This document shows, in pieces, positions 43,472-57,400 of a DNA stretch of 64,000 nucleotides. Each line of letters starts with the position of its first letter. Position 1 is the first letter of the stretch. A program made the translations under genes and the position numbers. The DNA lies in assembly GCF_027579695.1 (NCBI RefSeq), contig NC_083571.1, positions 49,152,390-49,216,389 on the forward strand. Reading direction: 5' to 3'. The notes under the pieces were generated by a model. The model was not told the origin of the DNA. It worked only from the letters and a program-made list of their open reading frames with translations, and did not search any database. The stretch comes from Neoarius graeffei. Taxonomy: Eukaryota > Chordata > Actinopteri > Siluriformes > Ariidae.

Positions 43472-46400
43472 GTCAGTGGTTTTCTCAGGGATTCCATGGT
43501 TGTGGAAATCCCAGAAAAGTCTAGTAAAGTAGCGGAAAAAAATGTTAAGAAAAAAAGTGTTGGAAAATGAATGGATTTTTTCCCCCTGAGACCCAGTATT
43601 ATCAACACACTTTAAAGTATAGTTAGTTTTGGTATAACATCAAATTGAACTGCAGGAGTTGGTTAAGTGTACAAATGTTCAAGATGGGGTTCCAAGGAAT
43701 TAATCCAATACTACTGCTCTAAATCATGCAGTGTTTTACATTTTACATCTTCTTTTCTTATTCCTGGTAGCATTTTTATGACATCAGTTGTCTGTGTGTG
43801 TGTGTGTGTGTTCAGGTTTTTTCTGTCTTGGAGTCCACGTATCAGCATGACAGTTTAAGGTATCTACTGGATTTCTTCATCCCGGCCAAACATCTTCTGC
43901 ACAGACTCCAGCAGCATGCTTGTGTAAGTATGCACACTCAGCCACCAGCAGTGAAGTGTTTCATTCATATAGCACAGAGGTGCTCAGAGTCAGTTTTAGT
44001 GGAAGGAGTCTCCACATGTTTTCCACCACAGGACAGGCCTGAATTTCCCAAAAGCATCGCAGCACAAAGATCATCGTTACATGGTAGAGCGAGCAGCACA
44101 ATGAATGCTCTCTCTCTCCTAGTTAAGATGCTCTTAGCATGAAGAGGCTTTTGAGAAACCCACTGCAGAGGACTTGCTGGCTTTTCTGTAACAAGCTGCA
44201 TTTTTTGTCTAAGATAATGTAAGAAAAAAAAGGAGTCTGAAGAGGGAATGACTGTTTATAGCTGCATGACATAAGTGATAACAGGAACTATTTTGTCTTG
44301 TGGACGTTTCGCAATATTAAATGTAACTATATACAGATAACAAAAAGTAGAATAAGTTATTTGTTAATAAATAAAAAAATCTATTGATTGACAAATTTCT
44401 ATGGTATAAGAGGGATAAAACACTTTGGGGTGTTGTAAGAATATGATCAATAACCATCCGATTTTATTCTTTACTCATACTGTCTCATTCACAAACTCAC
44501 TTATTCGCTCAGTGAATCCTGATGTGGTTTTCTTGTATGCCGCATATGCTTTCTTCTCTCTGTCTGTACTTTCATGAGACTATTGAGTACTTGAGTATCA
44601 CTTTACCTTGCTATTCAGACATTTACTCTGCTATCATTCATCATAATGTTTGAAACAGTGTGCCTTACTGAAAAACACATATACTGATATACATTCTTAT
44701 AGTAAACATACACAAATTCTTCCTTGTGTCTTTACACAGACATACACATACACCACTGTTTGATAACGTCTGGGCCTCTCATTCATTTTTATGCCAAAAT
44801 TCCCTCACACACATTTTCTGTTGGCTCTGTTTTCATTGTCACTATGAGGAACTGACTGGGACGAGAGCTATGAGTCATGACTATAATTCTTACCATGTGT
44901 GTGTCGGGGGGGGGGGGGGGGGGGGGGGTTGGTGGCTACTTGTGTGAGAAAGAAGTTAAGAAAGGGAATAGGGAGCAGAGAGAGAGAGAGAGAGAGAGAG
45001 ACACTGATGATAGAGGATTTCTTGAGAAACCGGGGGAGGGATAAAGTAACAGAATACTAAGGCACACATTGAGAAAGTGGAAAGTGGGACTGAGGCACTG
45101 AGGCAGATAGAGAGTGGAGTAGAGGAAATTTAATAGATGGATTCAAATAAAATGACGAGAGAAGTTGAAAATTTCCACTGAGCGTGTTTTTATGTCTCAC
45201 AAAATGGCTACAAAGGATTGAATTAAAATGTAGATCTAAAGAGAAGAGTGGAGCAGGACAGATGCAGAAAGAGGGAAGAGTAAACGAAAGTGGAGCTGTA
45301 CGTGTTCCATAATATAATTTATAAATCAGACAGAACTTAGATTGCTTATAATGAGTGAAGAGAAAAATCTTTAACAAGAAACAAGAAGGGAGAAAAGGTG
45401 AACGGTGGCTCATGATGTTAATGGTAATGATGCTGAGTGAATTTGGCTTGTGGTTTGGGACACAAGAGCTTGTGTTATTTATTTATTTGTTTATTTGGTT
45501 GGTTGGTTGGTTGGTTGGTTACTTATTTTTGAGTGCTGGCTTCTCACTTTGAAAATGTTTCTCCTGGTAAACTGGTTGAAAGCAAATTTACTGGAAAGAA
45601 AGCTGGACCAAAGGAGAAAAAAAGCCAAGGAAGCACAAAAAAGTGTTTAAATCACTAAATGTGTTTATTAAACATGTGTTGATGTTTCTGGTGGCTCTAG
45701 AACCACATTTCTCCTAACTTATATTTCTCAAACATAATTATATAATTTTCCCTGGTGTCAAAAGGTCAGATTTACTGAAATAGTATAATAAATATGGTAT
45801 AAATAGTATAGTAATAATAATAGTACAAACAAACAAACAAAAAATAGGAGTTCTTCATAGTGGACATTTGGAAGCCAGTTTTGTTATAGCACTGTCTCTT
45901 TTTCAGTCTCAATATTTGGGCTGTTTGTTCCTGCACTCGGGTTGGCCCCTGTGTTTGGGCGAGAAGGTGGTGGTCCAGCTTTCTACTCTTGACTGGAGGC
46001 TCTTGCGAAGCAATGACTTCTACCTGCAAGTGGTGCCATTTTCCACACGCTGTCCCCGCCTGGCCCTCAAGTGTCTAGCTCTTGGTGGCCGCAATGTCCA
46101 GGAGGTCCTGGTTCCTGAATCCCAACACCCTCTGGTGTTTACAGCAGAGTGGCTGCACTGCATCAACAAGGAACGTGGTTGCAAGAGAGAAGGTGAACTT
46201 GGTAGCTTGATATTTGTATAGTTACATCAGGTTACAACATGCATACATACTGTACATGCAAGGTTAAACATTTGCTCTCATGATATTTTTTTAATATGAA
46301 TTAATTATTACTTTTCATTTGAATCTAAAACAACTCATATCCGTCACCTATTTAAACTGAATCAAAAACTTAATTTACTTGAACTTATTACTATATTCTG

Positions 46401-49001
46401 TGTACATTAAAGCTGTGAAATTCTTTTGAAGTTATTATTCATATTGGAATTACTTAAATCATGTTCTCAAACACAGATTGGCCGCAGGCCACAAAATATT
46501 TAACAGGCCAATAGGAGGAATGGGGGTGTTGGTACAGCATATAAAACCACGTAAGGTAAAAACAAACAAACAAACAAACATACAAGCAAGCAAACAAACA
46601 GCTAATTCTACAACTTGGAAATGGGTAGAAAATACTCTGGAAGTAGAAAAAATTATGCACAGTTCCTTGCTGTTCCTGTTCAGTGGACTGCTAGTGCACT
46701 TTTCCTGTATACAACCACCTAGTGTACAGATATCACTGGTACACTAGTTGAATTTTCTCTCAAGCTATTCATATTTTTAAGTGTTTACCCCTATCTGGTG
46801 TATGCACGTGGGCATAAATGGTATATACTGTTTACATATGGGTATAAATAGTATAAACAGTCACTTTGAGCCCCCATGAACCCTGTATTAATGCAGGATT
46901 TTTAAACATTTGCTGATAAGGGACAGTGAGTTCATGGTTGTGACCATTTGAAGGAGTCCCCTATCTGGTCTGCAACTTGCAACCAAGTAGGCGGTCACGT
47001 AGGGATACCAAAGAACAGCCATGACTGTATGGATAGCTGCAGTTCAGTACTTGCATTTTCCTCTAAGTGATGTTTCTGAATGTGTGGCATCAGTCAATCA
47101 GTTACTCAGTCAATTTTATATTGGCAACTATTTGGGAGATGAGGCTAAAGGGTTAAAGCATTGTGTTTTGGTTTCTCTTCTTTCAAGAAAATGAATCATT
47201 TAATTAAAAATTTTTAGATGTTAATCACCTCATTTTCTTTTTTTTTTTTCAGGTGGAGGTGTTTTAGATACTTGTCTAGTTAGTACTTCTGATGGAGTGG
47301 TACGTATTCCATGGGATGAGGTTGTTTACCCAAAATTGCTACACAACCCCACTGACCTGGATCTTGCTTCCACACATCCCCCTGATCTTGACTACCTTTC
47401 TCCAAACATGGGGAGTCTAGGATGGTGCTCTTCCTCTGGAGATCCTGACACCTGGTCCTGGGATGAAGAAGACGATCTTCCTCCAGATGGCAATGAGGCT
47501 GATGTTGACTCTACTCTGCGGCACCTCAGACAGGCTAGTGATGGATGCGGGGATTATGTGGAACTCCTGGAACCTCGAGGAGGTCCGGATGGTGGCACTG
47601 ATTCTAAGCAGCGCTACTTGGAGATGCATGGGATCTGCAAGACCAAAACTTTGCCGCTGTGCAGGCGAAGCAAGGCCATTCGAATTCGGCGGGGTAAGGC
47701 CTGGGGGTATGCAAAGACCGAGATCAGTGGAAGGACAGGGAGCTTACGTAGGAAGGACAGTAACAGCAGTGGAAAGAATAGTGGAGGTGCACGCAAGGAT
47801 TTGGTCAACTCTAGACCCCCACCTAGAGTCATTGATTTGGTCCGAGAGAGACAGCCATCCCCTCAGTGTGTTCAAGACTCAGATGAAGGTGGTGGAGATG
47901 CAGTAGTGTTGGATAACCGGGACCTGTATTTAGAGGGTCCATCCAAGGAGAGAAGGCCTGGTGTGGGTGAGGAGAGGACGGGAGCTGGAAGCACACTACC
48001 CTGGGAAGAGCGCCATACAGGAAAGGCCAGGAGTAGTGAGCTGAGCTCTAGAAGTAAATATATCAGTGAAATAGACACTCATACTACAGGAAATATAGGG
48101 GCGGACCAATCGGATCAGGACCAAGGATTCCACTCAGACTGTGTTTTTGAAGATGATAAGTCATTGGCTGAAGGTGAAATGTTGGCTAATGCAACAGCAG
48201 GCATGAATATTGTGTCTGATGTTACCAGACATTTGGCTAACAGGTCAAAAGCAAAGCTTAACACGCAACCAGATTCATCTCTAAACATGGAATTAAACTG
48301 TTCCTACAATGATCAAAACATAACCAAAAACTCAGGAAACTCCAAAGGACAAAAAGGAAAATGTAATGAACATAGGAAACCAGAAAAAAATCTTTCTCAA
48401 CCAGGTACTGACAACATTGCTGGTGAAAGGCAAGTTGGGAAATTGGAGGAACGTGTGTGCCCCAGGGGAAAGGATGTCAAAGTGGGAGGATTTCGTGCAC
48501 CCAGGTATAACATCACCAGAGGTGGGTAGAGTAGGCAAAATATACTTGAGTAAAAGTATACTTGAGTAAAATGACGATATCCTTCATTACCAACCAAAGT
48601 ATGAGAAAAAGTGTCAAAAATATATATTTGATTTGTTTAAGAGTACTTAATTGACTGAGTTGACATTTTACATTACAGCTCATACAGTATGAAGTGATAC
48701 TCTATGAATCCACTTTTTTCTTTTTGAAAAATCAATGGGCTACTGTAAAATTTGATTGTTAAAAGAGTATACATTGATAGCAAAGTTATCAGGATTTTTG
48801 TTATAGAACATGCTAAATATAATATAAAATGTAATATATATTTTTAAAAAATACGTTACTAGAAGTAGGTAATACAAACAAAACAAAACAAACTTGATCA
48901 GCCAAAACATGACAACTATTAAAGGTTTAACTTTTCATAGGCTAGTTACTACCCACCTCTGAACATTCCACAAACATGGGTCCCCTACAATGTATTGTAT
49001 T

Positions 49002-49034
<33 letters not shown>

Positions 49035-52000
49035 GCATCATTATTATTATAGTCACATAGGTCTATGCCACTTTTTTTCCCCTGTTTTCTAACTTTATGT
49101 GTCAGTTGTGTGTCTTTTTTTACTCCAATTTTAAGAAGTACACGTGTATAGCCCAAAGCTGGGCAGTGAGGCCTGGGGTGCTGTTGGCATTCCAGTTCGT
49201 CCCAAAGGTGTTCAATGGGGTTGAGGTCAGGGCTCTGTGAAGGCCACTTGAGTTCTTCCACTCCAGCTTTGGCAAACCATGTCTTCATGGACCATGCCTT
49301 TGTGCACAGGGGCACTGTCTTGCTGGAACGTGTTTTGGAAGCTTCCAGTGAAGGGAAATTTTAGTGCTACAGAATACAAAGACATATTATATAATTGTCT
49401 GCTTCCAATTTGTGGTAGTAGTTTGGGGAAAACAGACTTTTGTCCATACAGTATGTATATAGCAGTATAGCATTGTGTAATTATTGAATAATTTTGTTTG
49501 TTTTTCATTTGCTTATAGGAGAAGGAGGAAAGCTAAAGGAGGAAAAGGGAAGGGAAAATCTGGTGGCCGTGGCAACCCAAAAAACAAGGAAGATCCCAGT
49601 TCCTCAAAGGGTCAGAAGAAAGCAAGCCAGCTAGTTGAAACATCTGATTCAGTGGCTAAATCACCTCTCTTAAAAGATTGCCATTCTGATGAGGGTAAAA
49701 ATACAGTAAAGCAGCTAGTGAATGGTCATGAAGCAGACCCTAAATCTGCTGATGGGACTGGAGGTTTGTCGGAGTCCAATAACTCACAAGGTTGTTGTCA
49801 ATTTGTGCTTGCAGTACATCATATTTTGTCTTTTAATTGGCAGAAAAACAACCAGAAATCTTCCCAGATGGTAAGTCTCAATCAGATACAGCTTCACCCG
49901 ATCATTCACCAGAAGAGACAGTATCAGCACCTTCTGATCAGTCAAAAGCACCATCTCCAAAAGCCTCTCCTCTGCTGAGAGATTTGAATGAAGATCTGCT
50001 TCAGTCAGGAAAGTTCATAGTCACAGGTAAAATAGACAACATATATAAAATATGATCTAGTTTCCAATCTGCTGTCGTTGATGTTAAACTCCCATCTTTT
50101 ATTATCTGTGTGAAGGTACTGTGGATAGACTGGGACGTGGGTTGGTTATTACAGAAACACACGTACCTGAGGAGGGTCATCATCTGAATGACATTGTGCA
50201 GCTGTTATCCTGTTATTATACAATTACCAGGTAACTTACAATATACAGTACCAGAGAAAAGTTTTGATACCCCTTCCAATTCAATGTTTTTTCATTATTT
50301 TTATTAATTAAAAGACACTTCATATCTTAAAGTAATGATGGATGCTGTTAATCTTTACTTAGTTGAGTGGTTCTTGACATAATATGGATTACCACAGTTG
50401 TGGAATAGGGCTATTTACTGTATTTTTATTATTTACTATTTACCCTTTGATCTCAAACGCATTAAGAAGGCAAAAAAAATTGCGATAATTAACTTTTGAT
50501 GAGGCACACCTGTTAACTGAAAAGCGTTCCAGGTGACTACCTCATGAAGCTGGTGAAGATAATGCCAATAGTGTGTAAAGCATCATCAAGGTAAACGGTG
50601 GGTTCTTTGAAGAGTCTAAAATATCAAACATGTTTCATTTAACACTTTTTGTTTACCACATAGTTCCATATATGTTCCGTATGTTACTTCATAGTTTTGA
50701 TGTCTTCAGTATTGTTCTACAGTGTAGAATATGGTCAGAATACAGAAAAACCTATGAATGAGTAGGTGTGGTCAAACATTTGACTGGTACAGTATGTGGC
50801 ATTCAAATACCTTTGAAAGGAAAAGGTAAAAATTATTAGTATTTGGATATTAGTATCCACAAATACTAATATCGCTGATGATGAATGAAAATTAGTGAAG
50901 TTATATTTGACATACTCACAATTTTCTTTGGTTACACCATAATACAATGGGAATCCAGTCTGCTGTAAACTTGTGACAAATTATAAAAGAAATACAAACA
51001 TACAACCAAAAAGTCTAATTTACACAATTTTCTTATTTTAACCCACATATAATTGATAAGGTAAAACATGTTTTGTGACCATAGTTGCCACTTTATTTTT
51101 GCACTGGAGCTATGAATGTATTGTAACCAACAAGCAAGTCACTCCTAAAATCCTGCCTACACAGTGGAAATATACGGCTCTAACCACAAGCACTCCTTCA
51201 GTAATGTCATGCAGACCTGCCAAAATTATTTAGGACACTGTTTGACTTACCATAATGTATACTGCCTGTCCAAAAATTAAAGTCACGATTTGGATTTAAA
51301 TAAGCAAATACTTAAAAAAGCATTTGGTTGGATAATAACTGGAGTAATTAATACACTTCAGCTGGCAACAATTATTTTAACCCTAACTGATGCAGTGAGT
51401 AGCTTCTCATTTCTTAAAGGAGATACGCAGAACCTTTATTTTTAAATACATTTCTGAGTGAATAGTATCTCCATCCTTGACTCTTGTATGCTGCATAAAT
51501 GGGAATAAAATATACATATATTTTTGAGAGTTAAAATCGACTGCAAAGTTGGCATTGGAGCTGCCCCACTGAGCCAGCCAGCCCTGAGTGCGTCACGTCA
51601 CAGCGGGAACCGGTTTTAAGGTAGAGGCCTTTGACAGCTATAGACCAAAGTCATAGAAATAAAAATTTATGGTGAAAGTAAGAAATACCGTTACTGACTT
51701 GGTCAACTAAGACTGATTTGACTTCATTGATTGTGGGTTGACTCTCATTAAAACAGGATAGGTGTTATAACTTATGCAACATACATGTACATGCATGCAT
51801 TTTCACTGATAAAACATAAAAGGCTAATTAAATAATCAGATGAACTGAGACAATCACATTCTGAAGCAAATTAAATGATCTTATACCGGTAACTTAAACA
51901 CACAATACAAGTTACATGGATTAATCTAAATGCAGGTAAACAACGAGTGTTGTTGTTTTGTATCCAAATGGTGATCTTCGCATCTTACCTGTCTGTATTC

Positions 52001-54360
52001 TCGCTTCTTGAAGGCCGATCTTGTGGCCGATTGTTTTGAAACAATCTGACTTTCAGCTGTTTGTTCAGTTCTCTGTTCATTCGCTTCTTCCATGTAAGGG
52101 TGAGACATTGCTGCTGAGGCAAGCATCACCAGCGGAAAAAAAAGCATCCAGTGGAGAAATCAGACGGTTGGTCCACTCATTCTCATTTTCTCCATACTGA
52201 GTACTCTGCAATTACTGCTTGGCTCAGGCAATTACTCAAACCCAGGATGGGACGTCACCGGTTTTAGCAACAACCCCGGGGAGGTCACTGCCTGAGCAAT
52301 AATATGTCACGTCCCATTCTGTCCCAGGTTTTAGCAACAACCCTCGGCTCATACTCGGAGAACTGGTGCAACTGAACTTACTTTCCTTTTCTTGTAGTTT
52401 TCTTTTCCTTTAATTGTTGGTACTGCACCCTCTTTCAATACGGGCTTATAGCCAACGCTCCTCAACAGATCAGAGGTCTTGTACAAGTCTTCAGTAAAAT
52501 GTGCAGAGCAGAGGAGAGACCACTTCGTAGGCGCCCAATGCGCCCATGAACTTCTCGCAAAACATGTCCAAATCTTTGCAGTTTGAACATTTTTGGGCCA
52601 TGAATGCAACGTAAATCCACCTTTTGTTGTGTTGCTGCATGTGCCAGCAACACACCTACGTGGCATGGTGATAAATTAGCTCAAAATGGAAGATCAGAGT
52701 TGCAGTTAGCTCTGTGTTTTAGTATAACAGAAATGGCGATGAGACCGATAGCCTTCCTGCTGTGACGTCACAGATGTCAAGGTCATTCACTCAGACCGCT
52801 GCCTATATGAATCACTTTAATCATAAAAATTATTATATTAGATTTATTGTTAACGCTTAAAACTATTTCTGTGCCATTCTTGAGGTCTCAAGGCGTTTAT
52901 AAACAAAAAGTGAGGCCATAGTTCTGCGTATCTCCTTTAAACAACCATGTTGGAAGACATATCCCCTGGTCATGGTAAAGATGTTACTGTGTTTCAGAAG
53001 GGTCAAATTATTGGCCTGAATCAGGCAATGAAAACAACTAAGGAGATTGCTGAAATTACTGGAATTGGGTTAAGAACTGTTCAAAACCTGGAAGGATCAT
53101 GGTGAACTGTCAATTTCATGGAAGAAACATGGTCAGAAAAAAAAATCTTGACTTACTGTGATCAAAGATCACTTAAACACTCGGTGAAGTCGAATCATAA
53201 AAAAAATGACAGTAGAACTCATGGCTATGTTTAATAGTAAAAGTAAGAGCATTTCCATATGCACAGTGTGCCAGAACTCACAGGATTGGGACTAAACAGC
53301 TGTGTGGCCATAAGAATACCACTTGTTAGTGAGATTAATTGGAAGAAAAGGCTTCAGTTTGCTAGGGAGCATAAAGATTGGACTCCGGAGCAATGGAAAA
53401 AGGTCATGTGACCTGATGAGTCCAGATTTACCCTATTCTAGAGTGATGTGTGTGTCAGGGTAAGAAGGGAAACTCATTAAATGATGCACTCATCATGCAT
53501 AGTAGCCACAGTACAAGCCTTTGAAGGCAATTTTTTTTTTAATCAAAATTCTATTTATCTCATTTTATTAAATATAGGAATGCATTTTTGATAGCTATTT
53601 TGTCACAGCTATAGCAAGTTATGAGTGTTTAAAATATGCTATGTAATATATCAGTCCATATGCCAAAGTAATGGCCGTAAACAAGATTCGTTGAGACTTG
53701 TGCGAGACATCGTAGGACGGAAGTAAAACGTACAGCGGAAATCAAAGCGACCAACATCTGCCAATGTTGTCAAAAGACGCGCGCACCCTCTTTCAAATGC
53801 TGATGTAATCAAGCCGGAAGTTTTGTTTGTTTTGATAGCAATCAGGAAAGTTTGAAAAAAGTAGGCAGTAATCGTCATTTAAACTCGTTTTTGGGCAATA
53901 TTTCATTTGGAAAACAGTTTTCAAAATGGCGGCACTGACACCTGGCTGACACTTCACGTTTTGAAGTCTCGCACAAGTCTCGTGAAGATCACGTGGATAA
54001 GCGACGCGTGCCGTGGACCAAACGAACTAAATTCAACATGGCTGAAAACCAAATGGGCTGATAAGTATAATATTTAATTGGAATTAGTTGCCAATACGAG
54101 TCATGATATAAGGTTACTAAAACCGAAAACGTAATTGAATAACACGTTAATTAAGAAATAAAGCAAGTTTAAAAATGACTTCAGTTCTCCTTTAAAGCCA
54201 AATCCATTTTGATCTACATAACCATATAAAAAAAAAAAATCCGTGTATTCTGAAGAATAGTTTCCCCCCTTATCCCTAAATTAGGCCATATGTGGGCATT
54301 AGTCCAAGGCCTTTGCCTACAATGAGCCGACATTCCTAATCTGGAGGTTGTTTTTTTTTG

Positions 54361-54399
<39 letters not shown>

Positions 54400-54422
54400 T
54401 TTTCCATTAATTTTTTTCTTTT

Positions 54423-54490
<68 letters not shown>

Positions 54491-57400
54491 TCATCAGACC
54501 TGCAGCCAGAGAAAAGGGCTTGACAGTGCTGGTGGACAGTAGGCAGGCTTCTCCATCTGAGCTTTGCTTCTCTGCCTTGAGGTCATTTAAGGTGAGACAT
54601 TGTATTATTAGGATATATTTAATAGTTATTCCACGAAACCGAGTCGTACATGAGCTGGTAGCCGACGAGGCGCATAGCACCGAGTTGCCTATAAGCCACG
54701 TACGACAAGATTGAGTGGAATAAATGTTTTATTATATCCACATTCACTGGATTTTGAGAAACAGAGCATTCTTATTTTTTGCAAATTCGATAAATAAAAA
54801 CTTTGTATAAAACATCCGACAAAATAATTTCCGCTTAGAATGTAAACAAACCAGTGAAATGACAGTCACAATTTGTGAAAAATGCCATAATAATAATTCT
54901 TGAAAAATAAAAAAGATACATTCTTACCATCAAATACTTCTATTCCATTTTTTATTGCTTTTTGGTATTTTGGGGGGCTTTGTTTTCGAGTAGAGTTTTT
55001 ATTTTGTCCTCAGTTGGTTCAGCAACATGCTCTGCATTTTTTTTTCTCTACTCGTGGTATATGAGCTGATATCCTAGTAGTAGAGTAGCCAATCAGAGTG
55101 TGCAATTGCTCATATCCACTGAATGTGGATAGAATAATATGTATTATATATGTTTGTATACACTTGATGCATGTGTGTGTTCAGACTCAGGTACCAGCAG
55201 GCCTTGGCTGTGTTCTCATTCTTACAGAGGAACAGCAAGAATCAACCCCGTATAACCTGGATGGGATAGAGGTGCCCCACATAACTCTACCTATCATGAT
55301 AATAATAATTACAAAAAAAAAAAAAGATGAGCCAACAATTAAAAAAGGAATCCTAATTTCAGACCATTTAGAATGAGCCGTATAATGGAGCCATGCAATT
55401 TTAAATTAGTCTCTCTTTAACTATTTTAACTCACACAGGTACACACAATAAAAGGAACTGGAGTCCTTCAGCAGTATGTGGATAGACAGCAGCTGACTAA
55501 AGAATTGGATGGAGACTTTGAGCACTCACATAATGACTGGTTATCATTCCGGCTGGTGAGAATTCCTTTATTTATACATACTGACTGTTAAAAGACACCA
55601 GCATAAAGCTGTTTAAACATGTTCAAGAGGTGACATTGTATGAAAGTGAGAAGTGTAATGACCTGATATAGATAAAAATTTAGCAGCCTCTGTAACTGCA
55701 AATTTTTCACCAGTTGCATTGAAAAAAGCACATGCATATGAATTTTCATTGTTAATTTCGCATGAGAAACTAAAATTATGTAAATGATTTAACACCATTT
55801 ATACCACAGCACTATTGAATTCTCAAATCTAATTGGTCAAAAGGCAGTTCCAGTTGCAGTTCAAATCATATGTTTATATTAACTTGCTCATTCTAATATA
55901 TTATCATTTTTGTAGTAACAGCTAATTCACAGGGGATTAAAAATGAATGTCATTGTTGATATAGTTGCTGATATAATTTTTTTTTATTTTTTATTTTTTA
56001 TTTAGATATTTAACAGTTTTGGTAGGAGTCTCCAGTGCCAGTGCTTTCTAAAAGTTACTTTAAGCTTAAACTTGGATGATGGAGGGCTTTGGAGTTCCAT
56101 CCATCCATCCATTATCCGTAACCGCTTATCCTGTGCAGGGTCGTGGGCGAGCTGGAGCCTATCCCAGCTGACTATGGGCGAGACGCGGGGTACACCCTGG
56201 ACAAGTCGCCAGATCATCACAGGGCTGACACATAGAGACAAACAACCATTCACATTCACACCTACGGTCAATTTAGAGCCACCAATTAACCTAACCTGCA
56301 TGTCTTTGGACTGTGGGGGAAACCGGAGCACCCGGAGGAAACCCACACAGACACGGGGAGAACATGCAAACTCCACACAGAAAGGCCCCCATTGGCCACT
56401 GGGCTCAAACCCAGAACCTTCTTACTGTGAGATGACAGTGCTAACCACTACACCATCGTGCCACTGCTTTGCAGTTCCTTTAACAAATAATTTTTAGCAT
56501 CAGCAAATTGTGGTGATATAAGAAGAATAAAGCACTTCCGGATGTGCTCTTATAGTTACCCAATCAAATTCTGGATGATAACAGCCCTCCATTTCGCAGC
56601 TCCATTTCATACCACCCATCCACTGATAATTTTCCTATAACACCATGCCCTGTTATGTTTTATTCCTTACTTACTCATGTGTACCACCTTGATTTGAGGA
56701 CTTACTGCAACAAGAGTTGTTACACATTTAGAAAATGAATTTAGGATCATCAGTAAAAAACACCCTTAAAATGACATAACTTAACCCATGAAATATCTAA
56801 ACCAACAGCAACAGTAGGCCCATCTTATAAACTGTTCTTGGTTTCCTCTCCTTGTGTGTAGAGCCTGGAACAGCTGACTGAACGCTGTGAGAGTGTCCTT
56901 TGTCTGTTGGAAGTTGCACTAATGTCTATGGGCACAGAACCACTGCCTGACTGTATTAAGGTAATGTAGTAATACATCATGCAGTATAGAACTGTTTTCA
57001 TATTTTAGTGAATTTACAGTGAATTCATATTTACATATTTATTTCATATTTACAGTGAATTCATAAAGTATTCAAACCCTCTCTTCTTATTTTCAGCATT
57101 ACACCTTTTTTTAAGTGTTCAATTCTTTTTTTCTACCAGCCTGTAAAAATTCTCCATAAAAAAGGTTTGCATGTGCAGAGGCGAATGAGAAGTGATTGCA
57201 ACCAGATGAGATTGATTGGTGGTAATTATGTTAAACAGTTCAGTATTGTGAAGATGGTGACATCTGAAGGCTGGATTATACTTATGCATGTGCAAGATAG
57301 CTGCCATTTGTATCCTGTGGTTGTTTGGAGCGTCGCCTGTGCATGGCCTCAGAAATTAAAGCTACATCTCTACGTGGAGAGATATCAATGAAAATAACGG

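Larger units (their letters stand above)
51260..53530 (+). pseudogene. Tc1-like transposon relic split by a Kolobok-type element
   Basis: The left part carries CTGTCCAAAAATTAAAGTCA and the leader CAGCTGGCAACAATTATTTT. The coding part after 52940 reads [39 protein letters not shown] (helix-turn-helix), then scattered pieces to DPDESR-like sequence near 53410. Several stops. The Kolobok-type element at 51418-52936 interrupts it. Confidence 0.75.

Noticed and set aside
49791-49843. Coding read-through between arhgef40 exons 5 and 6
   Set aside because: The open frame continues by chance but leaves the conserved frame. Acceptor and downstream peptide support an intron.
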